Assembly (NCBI GenBank): GCA_038231295.1
Contig: JBBRLP010000002.1
Span: 1 to 64,000, forward strand
Reading direction: 5' to 3'
Length of the DNA stretch: 64,000 nucleotides
Origin: JANXLO01 sp038231295
Lineage (GTDB): Bacteria; Armatimonadota; Chthonomonadetes; Chthonomonadales; Chthonomonadaceae
Positions 31,719-41,534 of this stretch are shown one piece after another. Numbering within the stretch: the stretch's first letter is position 1; each line of letters starts with the position of its first letter. Both the position numbers and the translations under genes were made by a program. Below the pieces are notes generated by a model that did no database searches, was not told the origin of the DNA, and saw only the letters and a program-made list of their open reading frames with translations.

Positions 31719-34133
31719 ATGTCGAAACTCAAAATCTGCGTTGTTCTCTGGATGCTGTTGTGGGCGGGGGCGGTACACGCCGGGCCGAACTCCTACCGAC
31801 AGCAGTTCCCGCTGCCTTCGCCCTCAGTTCCCGGCTCGCTCGGCGTCAATATCCATTTCACCACGCCTCGTCCAGGCGAAGTGGCGCAGCTTGCCGGTGC
31901 AGGCTTCAAGTGGATTCGGCTGGATTTCTTCTGGGCAGGCATCGAGCGCGAACGCGGGAAATACGATTTTACTCTCTACGCGAATCTCCTCGCGCAACTG
32001 AAGGCCGCCGGGATACGGGCGATTTTTATTCTGGACTACGGGAACGATCTGTATGAGAAGGGTTCGCCGCGCAGCCCGGAGGCGCGGGAGCCGTTTGCCC
32101 GTTTCGCCGCCGCAGCCGTGACACGGTTTTGCGGGCAAGGCATTGTCTGGGAGATGTGGAATGAGCCGAACATTCAGTTCTGGCAGCCGAAGCCGAACGT
32201 AGACGAGTACATTACGCTGGCATTGGAGACTGGAAAGGCGATTCGCAAAGCCGCCCCGGAGGAGTGGTTCGTTGGGCCGGGAATGTCGGGCATGGATTTT
32301 CCGTTTCTGGAGCGCTGTTTCAAGGCCGGGCTGCTGAACTACTGGGACGCGGTCTCGTTTCATCCCTATCGTAACACGCCGCCGGAGACAGCCGCCGCTG
32401 ATTTCGCTCATGTTCGCGTCTTGATTGACACCTATGCGCCAGAACGAAGTCACGTTCCGATTTTCAGCAGCGAGTGGGGCTATTCGGAACTCTATCCCGG
32501 TCTGAATCGTGAGCGACAAGGCTGGTATATCGCCCGGCAGTCGCTCTCCAATCTCGCGAATGGGCTGGTGATCTCCATCTGGTACGACTGGCACGACGAT
32601 GGCGTGGACCCCAAAGAGCCAGAACACCACTTTGGCACCGTCTCTACTGACTATCGTGAGAAGGAGACTTATCGCGCCATTCAGACGCTCACCAGAACCC
32701 TGAACGGATTCGCGTTAAATAAACGGCTCTCGCTTCCCTCACCCGACGACTACTGCCTGCTGTTCACTCGCGGCACGCAGACGGCGCTGGCCGTCTGGAC
32801 GAGTTCCCGAACGCCGCATTCCGTCGTTCTTCCGCTTGGAGGCGCAAAAGCGGCTATTGTCTCGTATCTCGGCAAATCCTCGGTGGGGACTTCGCTGCCA
32901 AACGGCCTGACCCTCACGCTCACGGAAGCGCCGCAATATGTTCTCCCGGTGAAACCCGATCCCAGACTGGCAACAGCGGCAGCATGGTTCTCCCTGCCGC
33001 CCTTCCTACAGGTCGGAGACTTGAAGGACGAAAAAGTCCTGCTGGAAGCCAGCACGGGCAGTTTCCCCGCTGCGAAAGGCAGGGTGTCGTTTCAGAAGCA
33101 GGATGGAGACGCGGCGGGTTCCGTGCAAAAAACCGTCATGACACTGCCGGTCACCTTCTCGAAAACGATCCGCGTACCGGCAGAGATAAACACGCTCGTA
33201 GACCGCAGCGCGACTCCCCGCCGTTATCGCGTGAACTTGACGATGCCCGGAGTGCAGCCTGTGGCGCAGGAGATTCTGCTTGTTTCGCGCCGACCTATAC
33301 AGATGACCGTGCTGCCACCGGTCGGCAGAACGCTGCCTATCCAGATCACAAACCGTTCCGGCTTTCCCTTCAACGGGCGGATATTTGTAACTAGCGGCAG
33401 GGAGACGCGTGAGGCTGGCGGGGAGGAGCAGATCGTTCCCGTCGTGTTCGCCAGGGGAGAGCGCGAAAAACTCTTCACCGTCACGAGGAACAGTTTTAAC
33501 GCACTGGTCGGCGCGGTGCTGGAGGAACCGGCGGATGGGGGTTTCAGACCAATAGTGACCTCCCCGCCGACTTTCTTTCAATCCTTTGCGTTGCCGGGGT
33601 CTTCCAACGGTGGGGAGATCGCTATAGAGAAGCCTTTCTCGGTGGTTCCCGACGGCGACCCGAAGATTGACTCGCAGATTCAGACGAGCCAGGAGATGGC
33701 TCCTGCCGGACTGCCTGTCAATGGGTTGAGAGCGGAGAAGATCGCCTACGACTTCCAGCCGGGTTGGAAATTTCTGCGCGTTCTGCCGGAGGGGAAGCTG
33801 AAAGCGCCGCTGGCAGGCGAGCCGTCTGCATTGGGGATGTGGGTCTATTCGGATGGAAGCGGAGATGCGCTGCGGGCTAGATTTACGGATACGACCGGGC
33901 AGACGTTTCAGCCACAGGCCGACAACCTGGACTGGAAAGGCTGGCGGTATGTGACCTTCTCCCTGCGCGACGCTCCGGGACATTGGGGCGGGGCGGACGA
34001 CGGTAAGGTGCATCTGCCCATCCATCTGGACACGCTACTGCTGATAGATTCACCGGGTGGACGCGGGGGCAAAGGGGAAATCTACTTCACGCCACCGACG
34101 GTGATGTGGCAATACCCGGATGCTGGCAAATAA
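31719..34133 (+). CDS. Secreted clan GH-A glycoside hydrolase (GH39/GH5-like) with C-terminal accessory domains
   Basis: The 804-residue protein has a Sec signal peptide (KICVVLWMLLWAGAVHA, cleavage near 20). Residues ~40-345 form a TIM barrel: GVNIHFT, WIRLDFFWAGIE, acid/base Glu149 in WEMWNEPN, SFHPYRN, nucleophile Glu252 in SSEWGYSE and SIWYDWHDDG. The spacing fits clan A families such as GH39 and GH5. Residues ~345-800 are beta-rich (carbohydrate-binding or Ig-like); the end (GMWVYSDGSGDALRARF, LDWKGWRYVTFSL) resembles CBM-type jelly rolls. Likely substrate is plant or microbial polysaccharide; the exact family is uncertain. Confidence 0.88.
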   Translation: MSKLKICVVLWMLLWAGAVHAGPNSYRQQFPLPSPSVPGSLGVNIHFTTPRPGEVAQLAGAGFKWIRLDFFWAGIERERGKYDFTLYANLLAQLKAAGIRAIFILDYGNDLYEKGSPRSPEAREPFARFAAAAVTRFCGQGIVWEMWNEPNIQFWQPKPNVDEYITLALETGKAIRKAAPEEWFVGPGMSGMDFPFLERCFKAGLLNYWDAVSFHPYRNTPPETAAADFAHVRVLIDTYAPERSHVPIFSSEWGYSELYPGLNRERQGWYIARQSLSNLANGLVISIWYDWHDDGVDPKEPEHHFGTVSTDYREKETYRAIQTLTRTLNGFALNKRLSLPSPDDYCLLFTRGTQTALAVWTSSRTPHSVVLPLGGAKAAIVSYLGKSSVGTSLPNGLTLTLTEAPQYVLPVKPDPRLATAAAWFSLPPFLQVGDLKDEKVLLEASTGSFPAAKGRVSFQKQDGDAAGSVQKTVMTLPVTFSKTIRVPAEINTLVDRSATPRRYRVNLTMPGVQPVAQEILLVSRRPIQMTVLPPVGRTLPIQITNRSGFPFNGRIFVTSGRETREAGGEEQIVPVVFARGEREKLFTVTRNSFNALVGAVLEEPADGGFRPIVTSPPTFFQSFALPGSSNGGEIAIEKPFSVVPDGDPKIDSQIQTSQEMAPAGLPVNGLRAEKIAYDFQPGWKFLRVLPEGKLKAPLAGEPSALGMWVYSDGSGDALRARFTDTTGQTFQPQADNLDWKGWRYVTFSLRDAPGHWGGADDGKVHLPIHLDTLLLIDSPGGRGGKGEIYFTPPTVMWQYPDAGK

Positions 34134-34140
34134 GCGCTGC

Positions 34141-35256
34141 CTACCACATATTCGCGCCGCGCATACTCTTCGGTACGAAATGGCGGTCGAAGCAGGCGAC
34201 GGCGTAGCGATCCGTCATTCCCGCGACGTAGTCACAGACTTTAAGAGCGCGTTCCTCCAGCGAAACGGTGCGGAGATGTCCGTCTCCGGTCATCTTCTCC
34301 GGCTGCTCCATGAACAGCCTGAAGAGGGCATGAATTACGTGCTGGGATTTTCGGAGGTCCTGATTGCCGGTCGCCGCGTTCCAGTAGACGTGTTCAAACA
34401 GAAACTCTTTCAACTCATCCGTGGCGCGGGCGATAGGCTCCGACATCTCGACGACCGGCCTGCCCTCGCTCGTTTGCACGATGTCGGTGACCATGCGGGA
34501 GATGCGCTCGGAATGGGAGGGGCCGAGCGTCGCCATCTGCTGGCGCGGGAGGTCTTGCGGGCGCAGGACGCCTGCCCGCAGCGCGTCGTCAATGTCGTGA
34601 TTGATATAGGCTACGCGGTCTGCGATGCGGACAACCTTGCCTTCCAGGGTTGCGGCGCGTTCGCCGCTGGTATCCGTCAGGTCTTTGCGGCCTTTGCTGT
34701 GCCGGGAGATGCCGTCGCGGACCTCCCAGGTGAGGTTCAGCCCGATCTGTGAGGGCGGGAGCGGCTGGCGGTCCTGCGGGAACATCTCGCCAGTGCCGTT
34801 CTCCAGCAGTTCCACGACGCGCAGACTCTGCTCATAGTGGCGGAAACCGGCGTCGGGAACGAAAGTGCGGTAGACCTCATCCAGCGCCTCTTCCCCGGCG
34901 TGTCCGAAGGGCGGATGGCCGAGATCGTGCGCGAGGGCGATGGCTTCGGTCAGGTCTTCATTCAGTTGCAGGGCGCGGGCGACGGTACGGGCGATCTGGG
35001 AGACTTCGAGGGTATGTGTCAGGCGGGTGCGGAAGTGATCCTCCGCCGGGTCAATGAAAACCTGGGTCTTGTGTTTCAGACGGCGGAACGCTTTGGAATG
35101 CAGCACACGGTCGCGGTCGCGCTGGAAGGCGGTACGCACGGGGTCGGGGGTCTCTGGCCGTTCGCGCCCTTTTGTCTGGGCCGCTTTGGTCGCCCACTCC
35201 GCCAGATACGCAATCTCCCACTGTTCCTGTCGCTCTCGCGGCGTCTGTCCTGCCAA
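34141..35256 (-). CDS. dgt: dGTP triphosphohydrolase-like HD protein
   Basis: The 371-residue protein has the Dgt N-terminus (FQRDRDRVLHSKAFRRLKHK), the HD motifs HTLEVSQIARTVARAL and AHDLGHPPFGHAGEEAL, the downstream RIADRVAYINHDIDDALRAG, and the C-terminal VCDYVAGMTDRYA. It hydrolyses dNTPs to nucleoside plus triphosphate. The best start is TTG 35256, preceded by ggag with 10-base spacing; a longer frame overlaps the divergent threonine dehydratase gene. Its end lies 7 bases from the convergent hydrolase stop. Confidence 0.94.
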   Translation of the reverse strand: MAGQTPRERQEQWEIAYLAEWATKAAQTKGRERPETPDPVRTAFQRDRDRVLHSKAFRRLKHKTQVFIDPAEDHFRTRLTHTLEVSQIARTVARALQLNEDLTEAIALAHDLGHPPFGHAGEEALDEVYRTFVPDAGFRHYEQSLRVVELLENGTGEMFPQDRQPLPPSQIGLNLTWEVRDGISRHSKGRKDLTDTSGERAATLEGKVVRIADRVAYINHDIDDALRAGVLRPQDLPRQQMATLGPSHSERISRMVTDIVQTSEGRPVVEMSEPIARATDELKEFLFEHVYWNAATGNQDLRKSQHVIHALFRLFMEQPEKMTGDGHLRTVSLEERALKVCDYVAGMTDRYAVACFDRHFVPKSMRGANMW

Positions 35257-35321
35257 ATCGTTTCGTCTCCTGTGGTCTGCAATAGTGTCAGCATACCGGA
35301 CGTTTAGGAAGAAAGTCAAGA

Positions 35322-36548
35322 ATGAGCAACCCACTGATTTCCTCAGAAGCGATTCAGGCCGCATGGCCCGCTGTCCGTTCGGTCGTCCACCATACCCCCG
35401 TCTTTCACACCCATAGCATCGCAGGACGGTGTGGACTGGAGGCCCCGGAACTCTGCCTGAAAATGGAGAATCTCCAGAGCACGGGTTCTTTCAAGATACG
35501 CGGAGCGGTTCATCGCCTGAGTTCGTTCAGTCCGGATGAGAGGGATGCAGGCGTCGTCGCGGCGTCGGCGGGGAATCACGCGCAAGGCATCGCGCTCGCC
35601 GCCCGACTGACCGGGATACGCGCCACTGTGTTCATGCCGGAGTTCGCCAGCATCGCCAAAATTCAGGCGACCCGACGCTACGGCGCGGAGGTAAAGCTCC
35701 AGGGCAGTAACTTTGACGAAGCGGTGGCAGCCGCCAAAGCCTCCTCACACCAGAATGGGGGAGTCTTCGTTTCGGCGTTTGATGACGATGGTATCATCAC
35801 CGGGCAGGGGACGCTCGGCCTGGAGATACTGGAAGACGTACCGGATGTGGAGAACGTGTTGATCTGTGTGGGGGGCGGCGGGCTGTTCAGCGGGGTGGCG
35901 ACCGCCATCAAGTCGGCTCGCCCGCACGTCCGAATCATCGGGGTACAGGCGAGCGGTGCGCCTAATGCAGTCAACTCCTGGAAGGCAGGACATCTATTGC
36001 CGCATCAGCAGGTGCAGACAATCGCAGACGGCATCGCCATCAAATCGCCGAGCGAGCGCACCTTCGCCTACATCCAGAAGTACGCGGACGACATGGTGAC
36101 GGTGGACGACTCGGACATCGCCCGCACCATGCTCTTGCTGCTGGAACGCGCCAAGACGGTTGTCGAACCGGCGGGGGCTGTTGGGGTGGCAGCTCTGCTC
36201 TCCGGCAAAGTCCAGGTCAAGGGCAAGACCGTCGTCACGATCTCGGGTGGCAACGTGGACGCGCACTTTCTCGCCGCCCTCATCGAACGGGAAATGATCC
36301 ACGCCGAACGCTATATGCACTTTTTCAGTTCCGTCCCCGACCGACCCGGTGGCCTGGTGGCGCTTCTGGAAGGCATCGCCGAACTCAAAGGCAATATCAT
36401 CTCCGTCGTCCACAACCGCATCAGCCCGTCCGTGCCGCTCGGCTCAACCGGAGTAGAACTGCTGTTGGAGGTGCGGGACGCCGAACATATTCAGACTATC
36501 CGCGAAGGACTCAATGCAAAGGGCTATCAGGTCGAAATGCTCGATTAA
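35322..36548 (+). CDS. ilvA: Threonine ammonia-lyase (biosynthetic/catabolic type with ACT domain)
   Basis: The 408-residue PLP enzyme shows the Schiff-base Lys58 in STGSFKIRGA, SAGNHAQGIALAA, the phosphate-binding glycine loop CVGGGGLFSGVA and the C-terminal SGGNVD. Residues ~330-408 form an ACT-type regulatory domain (RPGGLVALLEGIAELKGNI). It deaminates threonine to 2-oxobutanoate, feeding isoleucine synthesis, or acts catabolically as TdcB; single-ACT length (~400) fits either. It is divergent from dgt. Confidence 0.93.
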   Translation: MSNPLISSEAIQAAWPAVRSVVHHTPVFHTHSIAGRCGLEAPELCLKMENLQSTGSFKIRGAVHRLSSFSPDERDAGVVAASAGNHAQGIALAARLTGIRATVFMPEFASIAKIQATRRYGAEVKLQGSNFDEAVAAAKASSHQNGGVFVSAFDDDGIITGQGTLGLEILEDVPDVENVLICVGGGGLFSGVATAIKSARPHVRIIGVQASGAPNAVNSWKAGHLLPHQQVQTIADGIAIKSPSERTFAYIQKYADDMVTVDDSDIARTMLLLLERAKTVVEPAGAVGVAALLSGKVQVKGKTVVTISGGNVDAHFLAALIEREMIHAERYMHFFSSVPDRPGGLVALLEGIAELKGNIISVVHNRISPSVPLGSTGVELLLEVRDAEHIQTIREGLNAKGYQVEMLD

Positions 36549-36586
36549 ACAGTAAGTCCGTCGCCCCCCCCCCTCATGATAGAGTG

Positions 36587-36614
36587 CAGCCCGGCACAGG
36601 AACGTGCCGGGCTG
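36587..36614 (+). terminator. Hairpin after threonine ammonia-lyase gene
   Basis: Eleven-base arms (cagcccggcac, 36587-36597, with 36604-36614) and a 6-base loop lie ~38 bases past the ilvA stop. A run of ten C (36564-36573) precedes it. There is no T-run. Between here and 36811 I see no gene. Confidence 0.5.
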
Positions 36615-36811
36615 GAAAAAGCGGTCGTCCTATGGACGAAGCGTTTAGAGGCTTACCATTGTCAGGTCACCTTAATAGGCGAAGAGAAAAGCAAGAGTTT
36701 GATGCATTTCCGTCTGGAAGACGTTTGCACTTTAATGACGGGGGTTTTCAACCTCCGGCCAAACTGACGGGAGGGTCTCAACCGCCTCTCCGACTGCACA
36801 GGGCGACATTT

Positions 36812-37306
36812 CTAACGGTAGTTGGCGTAGGCGACATCGAAGGGCAGGTCTTCCATCGCGGCGATAAGTTTCTGCACGGCCTGGAGCGCATCTTTGTCCT
36901 TGCCGGTCACGCGGAGTTCATCGCCCTGTATCTGAGTCTGGACTTTGATGCCGCTCTCTTTGATCGCTTTGGCGAGTTTCTTGCCCTCTTCGGTCGGAAT
37001 CCCTTGTTTGAGGGTGATGATCTGGCGCAGGGTTCCGCCCGACGCCGATTCGATCTTGCCGTATTCCAGTCCTTTCAGCGAGAGGCCGCGCTTGGCGAAG
37101 CGTCCGCGCAGGACATCGAGCAACGTATCCAACTGCATCTGGTTGTCGGCAATCGTCTTGATAGTCTCGCCTTCCAGGGTGAGACTGGCCTTGCTGCCGC
37201 GAAAATCGTAGCGGCCCTCTATTTCGCGAGAGACGAGATCAATCGCGTTCTTGACCTCGGTCAGGTCGAGCTTAGAGACCACATCGAATGAGTACTCGGT
37301 TGCCAT
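36812..37306 (-). CDS. yajQ: YajQ-family nucleotide (c-di-GMP)-binding protein
   Basis: The 164-residue protein is a standard YajQ: SFDVVSKLDLTEVKNAID at the start, GRYDFRGSKASL, the middle FAKRGLSLKGLEYGKIE, and the second ferredoxin-like domain GIKVQTQIQGDELRVTGK. Some homologues bind cyclic di-GMP and act with transcription factors. The start follows the parB stop by only 6 bases, so the pair form an operon. Confidence 0.95.
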   Translation of the reverse strand: MATEYSFDVVSKLDLTEVKNAIDLVSREIEGRYDFRGSKASLTLEGETIKTIADNQMQLDTLLDVLRGRFAKRGLSLKGLEYGKIESASGGTLRQIITLKQGIPTEEGKKLAKAIKESGIKVQTQIQGDELRVTGKDKDALQAVQKLIAAMEDLPFDVAYANYR

Positions 37307-37312
37307 TGTCGG

Positions 37313-38242
37313 TTATTCTCCTAACTGCTCTTTGACTCCGCGCAGCAGCCCGTCCACCGTCAGCTTGAGCGAGGTCAGGGCGTCTTCAATCTGCCGGAGT
37401 TGGGGGTGGGGGTAACTCGCAGGCTTCAGGTCGGACAGCACGGGAAGCATGTCTATAATGCGTTGGGCGTAGGGAGAGAGTTTCGCAGGACCATCCTCGA
37501 CCTCAATCCCGTCCAGTAGCCGTGTCACCGGGTCGGCATCCTGGAAAAACTTTACCAGGTGATCGGTCGGGGCGTCAAGAATCTCCCGGCTCTTGTCCGG
37601 GCGTTTTTTGAGCGCTTTTACCAGATTGCCGGTGTCTTCGCTGTTCAGTTTCTGGTCGCGAATCCGCTCCACGACCGCCGACTGAAGTTCCGGCTCTTCG
37701 TTCAACTGTTTCAGGAAGCGGGCGTGTTTCTCCGTCAACTGCCCGTCGGAGGGGCGGTTTGGGCTGGAGACGACGGCCTCCCCAATGTCTTCGGGCAAGG
37801 CCATCAGATCGAGCAGATAGCCGACAGTGCGCTCCGACAGCCCAAGCCGTCGCGAGAGTTCGCGGTTGGTCTGGTTGAGGCTGGTCTTGACGTGCTGAAT
37901 GGCTTTCGCCTTCTCCAGCGGCTGAAGGTCTTCGCGCTGGAGGTTCTCGATAAGCTGTTCGGTCAGGCGCTCCTCGGCCTGAATCTCCTTGACGATACAG
38001 GGCAGGCTCGTCAGGTTCGCCATAGTCGCAGCCCGCCAGCGGCGCTCCCCGGTCACAATGCGGTACTTGCCGGTATCGGAGAGGGGCGTAATCGTGATGG
38101 GGTTGAGCATCCCGTGCTGTCGGATGCTGTCCGCGAGACCGCGCAGACTCTCCTCGCTGTGATGTTTGCGCGGCTGATCGGGGTCTTCCACGATCTGTTT
38201 GATCTCTATCTGCTTGACTTCCAAAGCGCTCTGCCTCCCCAT
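37313..38242 (-). CDS. parB: ParB/Spo0J-family partition protein
   Basis: The 309-residue protein has the ParB CTPase/N-terminal domain (EDPDQPRKHHSEESLRGL, SIRQHGMLNPITI, GERRWRAATMANL, LTEQLIENLQREDL) and the KorB-like helix-turn-helix (LNQTNRELSRRLGLSERTV). The C-terminal region after ~residue 220 is helical. I start at ATG 38242 since the extra 26 codons upstream (Cys/Arg/Gln-rich) look non-coding, although neither start has a clear SD. No parA lies nearby, so it may be an orphan or the chromosomal ParB with a distant ParA. It is followed by yajQ. Confidence 0.9.
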   Translation of the reverse strand: MGRQSALEVKQIEIKQIVEDPDQPRKHHSEESLRGLADSIRQHGMLNPITITPLSDTGKYRIVTGERRWRAATMANLTSLPCIVKEIQAEERLTEQLIENLQREDLQPLEKAKAIQHVKTSLNQTNRELSRRLGLSERTVGYLLDLMALPEDIGEAVVSSPNRPSDGQLTEKHARFLKQLNEEPELQSAVVERIRDQKLNSEDTGNLVKALKKRPDKSREILDAPTDHLVKFFQDADPVTRLLDGIEVEDGPAKLSPYAQRIIDMLPVLSDLKPASYPHPQLRQIEDALTSLKLTVDGLLRGVKEQLGE

Positions 38243-38375
38243 TGATTCTATCTGGAAACCGTTTCCGGTCTGCTGTCTGTGTTGTAGCCTGCCCTGAAAC
38301 CTGCAACAGGTGTCGGGCAATTTGCGTCGGCTAATTATAAGGGAAACCCCGCCCTTTTGTCAACCCGTTTGCGCG

Positions 38376-40280
38376 TCACGCTAGAAGTGGAAACGCCTCT
38401 GGTTCCTCTGCCTCCGTTGTGGCAGGCTCCGCAAACTGTCGCGCATAGAGCTGGGAATAGAGGCCGTTCTTCCCGAGGAGTTCTGCGTGGCTGCCCTGCT
38501 CCACGATCTGACCGTTTTGCAGGACGAGAATTCGGTCGGCTTCGACGATGGTCGAAAGCCGATGGGCGATGACAAAGGAGGTTCGGCCTTGCAGCAGGGT
38601 TCGCAACGCCTCCTGAATGAGGGTCTCCGTGTAGGTGTCTATGCTGGCCGTCGCCTCGTCGAGGATCAGGATGCGCGGATCGGCGAGTAGGGCGCGGGCG
38701 AACGAGAGAAGCTGCCGCTGTCCCGCAGAGAGCCGCTGTCCGCGCTCCTCCACCGGCGTGTCGTACTGCTGCGGCAGGCGGGCGATGAAACGGTCGGCTC
38801 CGACGTGCGCGGCCGCCTGATGAATCTCCGCCTCGGTCGCCTCCGGTCTGCCATAGGCGATGTTGTCCCGCACACTTCCCGAGAACAGGTAGGAGTCTTG
38901 CAGGACGACGCCAAGCTGACGGCGCAGACTTGCCATCGTCACATCGCGGATGTCGAGGCCATCAATCGTGATTCGCCCGGAGTTCACATCGTAGAGCCGC
39001 GCCAGCAGCGAGATGAAGGTGGATTTGCCCGCGCCCGTCGGCCCGACGATGGCGACCGTCTCGCCCGGTGCGATGGTCACGCTCAGGTCGTGCAGAATCT
39101 CCTGGCCCGGCAGATAGCCGAAGCGGACATGATCGAATGCCACCTCCCCGCGCACGGTCGGCAGGGGAATCGCATCGGGTTTCTCCGTCACGGTCGGCTC
39201 GGTATCGAGAATCTGATAGACGCGCTCCCCGGAGGCCATCGCGGATTGCAGGCTGTTGTAGAGGCGCGTCGTACTGCGGATAGGCTGGAAGAACCGTTCG
39301 ACGTAGCCAAGAAACGCGGCCAACAGCCCGACGGTTGCGCCGGGAACGTGGTGGATGACCATCAAGCCCCCGTACCAGAGAACGACCATCGTTCCGATTG
39401 CGGCGATCAGTTCGAGGACGGGAAAGAAGATGGCGAATACCAGAACCGCGGCGAGACTCGCCTTCATGTTGTCGCGGTTGACGACACCAAACTTTTCTAG
39501 ATTTTGCTGTTCACGCCCGAACGACTTGGTGACACGCACCCCGCTGATGCTCTCTGCGATATTGGCCGTTACCGTCGCGATCTTCTTGCGGCTCTCCCGA
39601 AACGCCACCCGCGCCCGCCGCCCGAATATTCGGCTCACGATAGCAATCACCGGGATCAGCGTGAACGTCAGCAGGGCCAACTGCCACTTCATCCAGAGCA
39701 TAATCACGACGATTCCGAGCAGGGAGAGGCCGTCCGCCAGCAGATTGATCGCTCCGCTGGTGATGATCTCGTTGAGGGCTTCGATGTCGTTGGTGAGGCG
39801 GGAGATCAGCCTGCCGGAAGCGCGGCTGTCGAAAAAGTCGAGGGAGAGTCGCTGAAGGTGTCCGAACAGGGTATCGCGCAGATCAAACAAGACGTTCTGC
39901 GCGAGACTTGCCAGCCGAACCTGCTGATCGAAGCCGAGTCTCCAGTTGAGGAACTGTACCGCGAGATAGGCAAGTGAGAGCGCGAGCAGGAGAGGCATAC
40001 TCGAACGGGCAATCGCTTTGTCAATGACCTGTTTCAGCAGCAGAGGGCTTGCGAGACTGAGGCCCGCCAGCAGAAGCGACAGAATCATCCCCATCCGCAC
40101 TTCGCGACGATAGGGGTTTAGGAAGGTCAGGAGCCGCTTAGTTAGTGTCCAATCGAACGCCTTCCCCACCAGTTCGTCCTCTTCGGGCGCTTTCGGAGGC
40201 GGCAGCGATTCGGCTGTCGGCGGAGGGGCGGCTTGTTCCCTCTGGCTCTCGATTTTGGTCGGCGCATTTTCCTGACTCAT
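38376..40280 (-). CDS. ABC exporter, fused permease/ATPase (MsbA/LmrA type)
   Basis: The 634-residue half-transporter has a soluble Pro/Glu-rich N-terminus (~50 residues), six helices (res. ~60-345) and an ATPase domain: Walker A GPTGAGKST, Q-loop VVLQDSYLFSG, signature RLSAGQRQLLSFARALL, Walker B ILILDEATASID, H-loop IAHRLST. It would work as a homodimer exporting lipids, drugs or peptides. No peptidase C39 domain is present. The long basal N-terminus is unusual but within family range. Confidence 0.95.
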   Translation of the reverse strand: MSQENAPTKIESQREQAAPPPTAESLPPPKAPEEDELVGKAFDWTLTKRLLTFLNPYRREVRMGMILSLLLAGLSLASPLLLKQVIDKAIARSSMPLLLALSLAYLAVQFLNWRLGFDQQVRLASLAQNVLFDLRDTLFGHLQRLSLDFFDSRASGRLISRLTNDIEALNEIITSGAINLLADGLSLLGIVVIMLWMKWQLALLTFTLIPVIAIVSRIFGRRARVAFRESRKKIATVTANIAESISGVRVTKSFGREQQNLEKFGVVNRDNMKASLAAVLVFAIFFPVLELIAAIGTMVVLWYGGLMVIHHVPGATVGLLAAFLGYVERFFQPIRSTTRLYNSLQSAMASGERVYQILDTEPTVTEKPDAIPLPTVRGEVAFDHVRFGYLPGQEILHDLSVTIAPGETVAIVGPTGAGKSTFISLLARLYDVNSGRITIDGLDIRDVTMASLRRQLGVVLQDSYLFSGSVRDNIAYGRPEATEAEIHQAAAHVGADRFIARLPQQYDTPVEERGQRLSAGQRQLLSFARALLADPRILILDEATASIDTYTETLIQEALRTLLQGRTSFVIAHRLSTIVEADRILVLQNGQIVEQGSHAELLGKNGLYSQLYARQFAEPATTEAEEPEAFPLLA

Positions 40281-40313
40281 GGAGAGCAGTATACCAAACG
40301 GATTCCGATACGG

Positions 40314-41534
40314 TCAACCGGACGGCCAGACCTCCGGCTCCGCCTCCGAAGAGGGGCGGAAGAGAACCACGCTCAGGCTCTTCTGGTGAAGGAAATTGCG
40401 GCCTCCGATGGGGCCGAATTCGCCCTGCGCGAAGAACCCTGCCAGCGGCGTCTCCGGAACAGCCTCCAGCACCCTGCGTACATCGTGGCCGGGCATATCG
40501 AAGAGACGAACCCCGCGCCCACTGTCGGAGAAGAGCATTCCTCCAGCAGGGGCGGTTTCGTCTCTGGCTGCGGTCTGCATCAGCGCTCGCAGTTCCTCCT
40601 CGGCGGTGGAGGCGTCCCGCAGATGATACTGCACGGTCTGTCCGGCTCTCACTTCGGTGTCCACCAGCACTTCGCCCGTATTCCTGTCGTAGCCGTGAAC
40701 CGGACTTACCAGAAAATCTCCGCGCCCGAACTGCGACTGATACTCGTTCACGACCACGCCCATATAGAGGCCGGTTTCAACTTTCTTCCAGTCGTCCGGC
40801 GGCAGCGATCGCAGCAGCCTGTCGGAACTCTCGAAGGCGCGATTGCCGGAGAGTGTCGCGATTCGACAGCCCTCCGCCTTCGTCACCAGAAAGGTCTCTC
40901 CGACCGGGCGGCATCCCTGGCTGACAACGGCGTCTACGCGAACCTGTCCGCCAATCCGCACACCGATGGCTCCATCCTCCAGAATGGCTCCGTTCAGCAG
41001 CATGAGGTTCTGTCCGGCCTGCTGAGCGCCGCTCACCATGCCTCCCAGAACGGGAATTCCGGGGCAGATGTCTTCCAGTGTTTGCAGGAGTTCGGTGGCC
41101 GGGGTCGTGAAGGGGTCGGCGAACACAAGGTACGCCTGTGTCGTGTCGCGTCCCAGGCTCTGGAAACCCAGAATGCGTTTGAGTTTGCCCTGGCTGTTTT
41201 GGTCGAGCAGGCTTTCCCACTCCTCCATGCCGATATGAAAGGCGTTCAGGGTCGCACCGGGCAGGCGTCCGGCAAGGACGCTGATTCCCGGCTCCCGCTC
41301 GATCTCCCGGTCACCGCCGATGATGCCCTCGCAGGTGCATCCCAGCAGCACGCGTGGGCTGAGGGCGAGACGCAGGTAGCGACTCAACGGGCGGATATTC
41401 TCCTGATGCTCCGGGGTGAGGAAGACGCACAGCAGGTCAATCTCCCCGCGCATCTGTCGTCGTATGGACGAGACAAGATGGCCGGTAGCTTCCTGAATAG
41501 TCTCACAGCGGGTTACGGCAGAAGCAAACTGCAT
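40314..41534 (-). CDS. FIST N/FIST C domain sensory protein
   Basis: The 406-residue protein contains the FIST N domain (res. ~20-220: LLGCTCEGIIGGDREIE, ILGFQSLGRDTTQAYLVF, PGIPVLGGMVSGAQQAG) and the FIST C domain (res. ~240-390: GMLFSDSGRGVRLF, PLAGFFAQGEFGPIGGRNFLHQ). FIST proteins bind small ligands, probably amino acids, and usually feed signal transduction. Here no kinase or chemoreceptor is adjacent. ATG 41534 is preceded by gaggagg at a short 3-base spacing; an ATG five codons earlier lacks an SD. It is divergent from groES. Confidence 0.92.
   Translation of the reverse strand: MQFASAVTRCETIQEATGHLVSSIRRQMRGEIDLLCVFLTPEHQENIRPLSRYLRLALSPRVLLGCTCEGIIGGDREIEREPGISVLAGRLPGATLNAFHIGMEEWESLLDQNSQGKLKRILGFQSLGRDTTQAYLVFADPFTTPATELLQTLEDICPGIPVLGGMVSGAQQAGQNLMLLNGAILEDGAIGVRIGGQVRVDAVVSQGCRPVGETFLVTKAEGCRIATLSGNRAFESSDRLLRSLPPDDWKKVETGLYMGVVVNEYQSQFGRGDFLVSPVHGYDRNTGEVLVDTEVRAGQTVQYHLRDASTAEEELRALMQTAARDETAPAGGMLFSDSGRGVRLFDMPGHDVRRVLEAVPETPLAGFFAQGEFGPIGGRNFLHQKSLSVVLFRPSSEAEPEVWPSG

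Noticed and set aside
36564..36573. Run of ten C, possible phase-variation tract
   Set aside because: It lies between the ilvA stop and a hairpin, not in a coding frame or promoter spacer; it has no visible gene to switch.
36576..36767. 63-codon plus-strand open frame after ilvA
   Set aside because: It covers the hairpin at 36587-36614, has no SD and no recognisable protein pattern.
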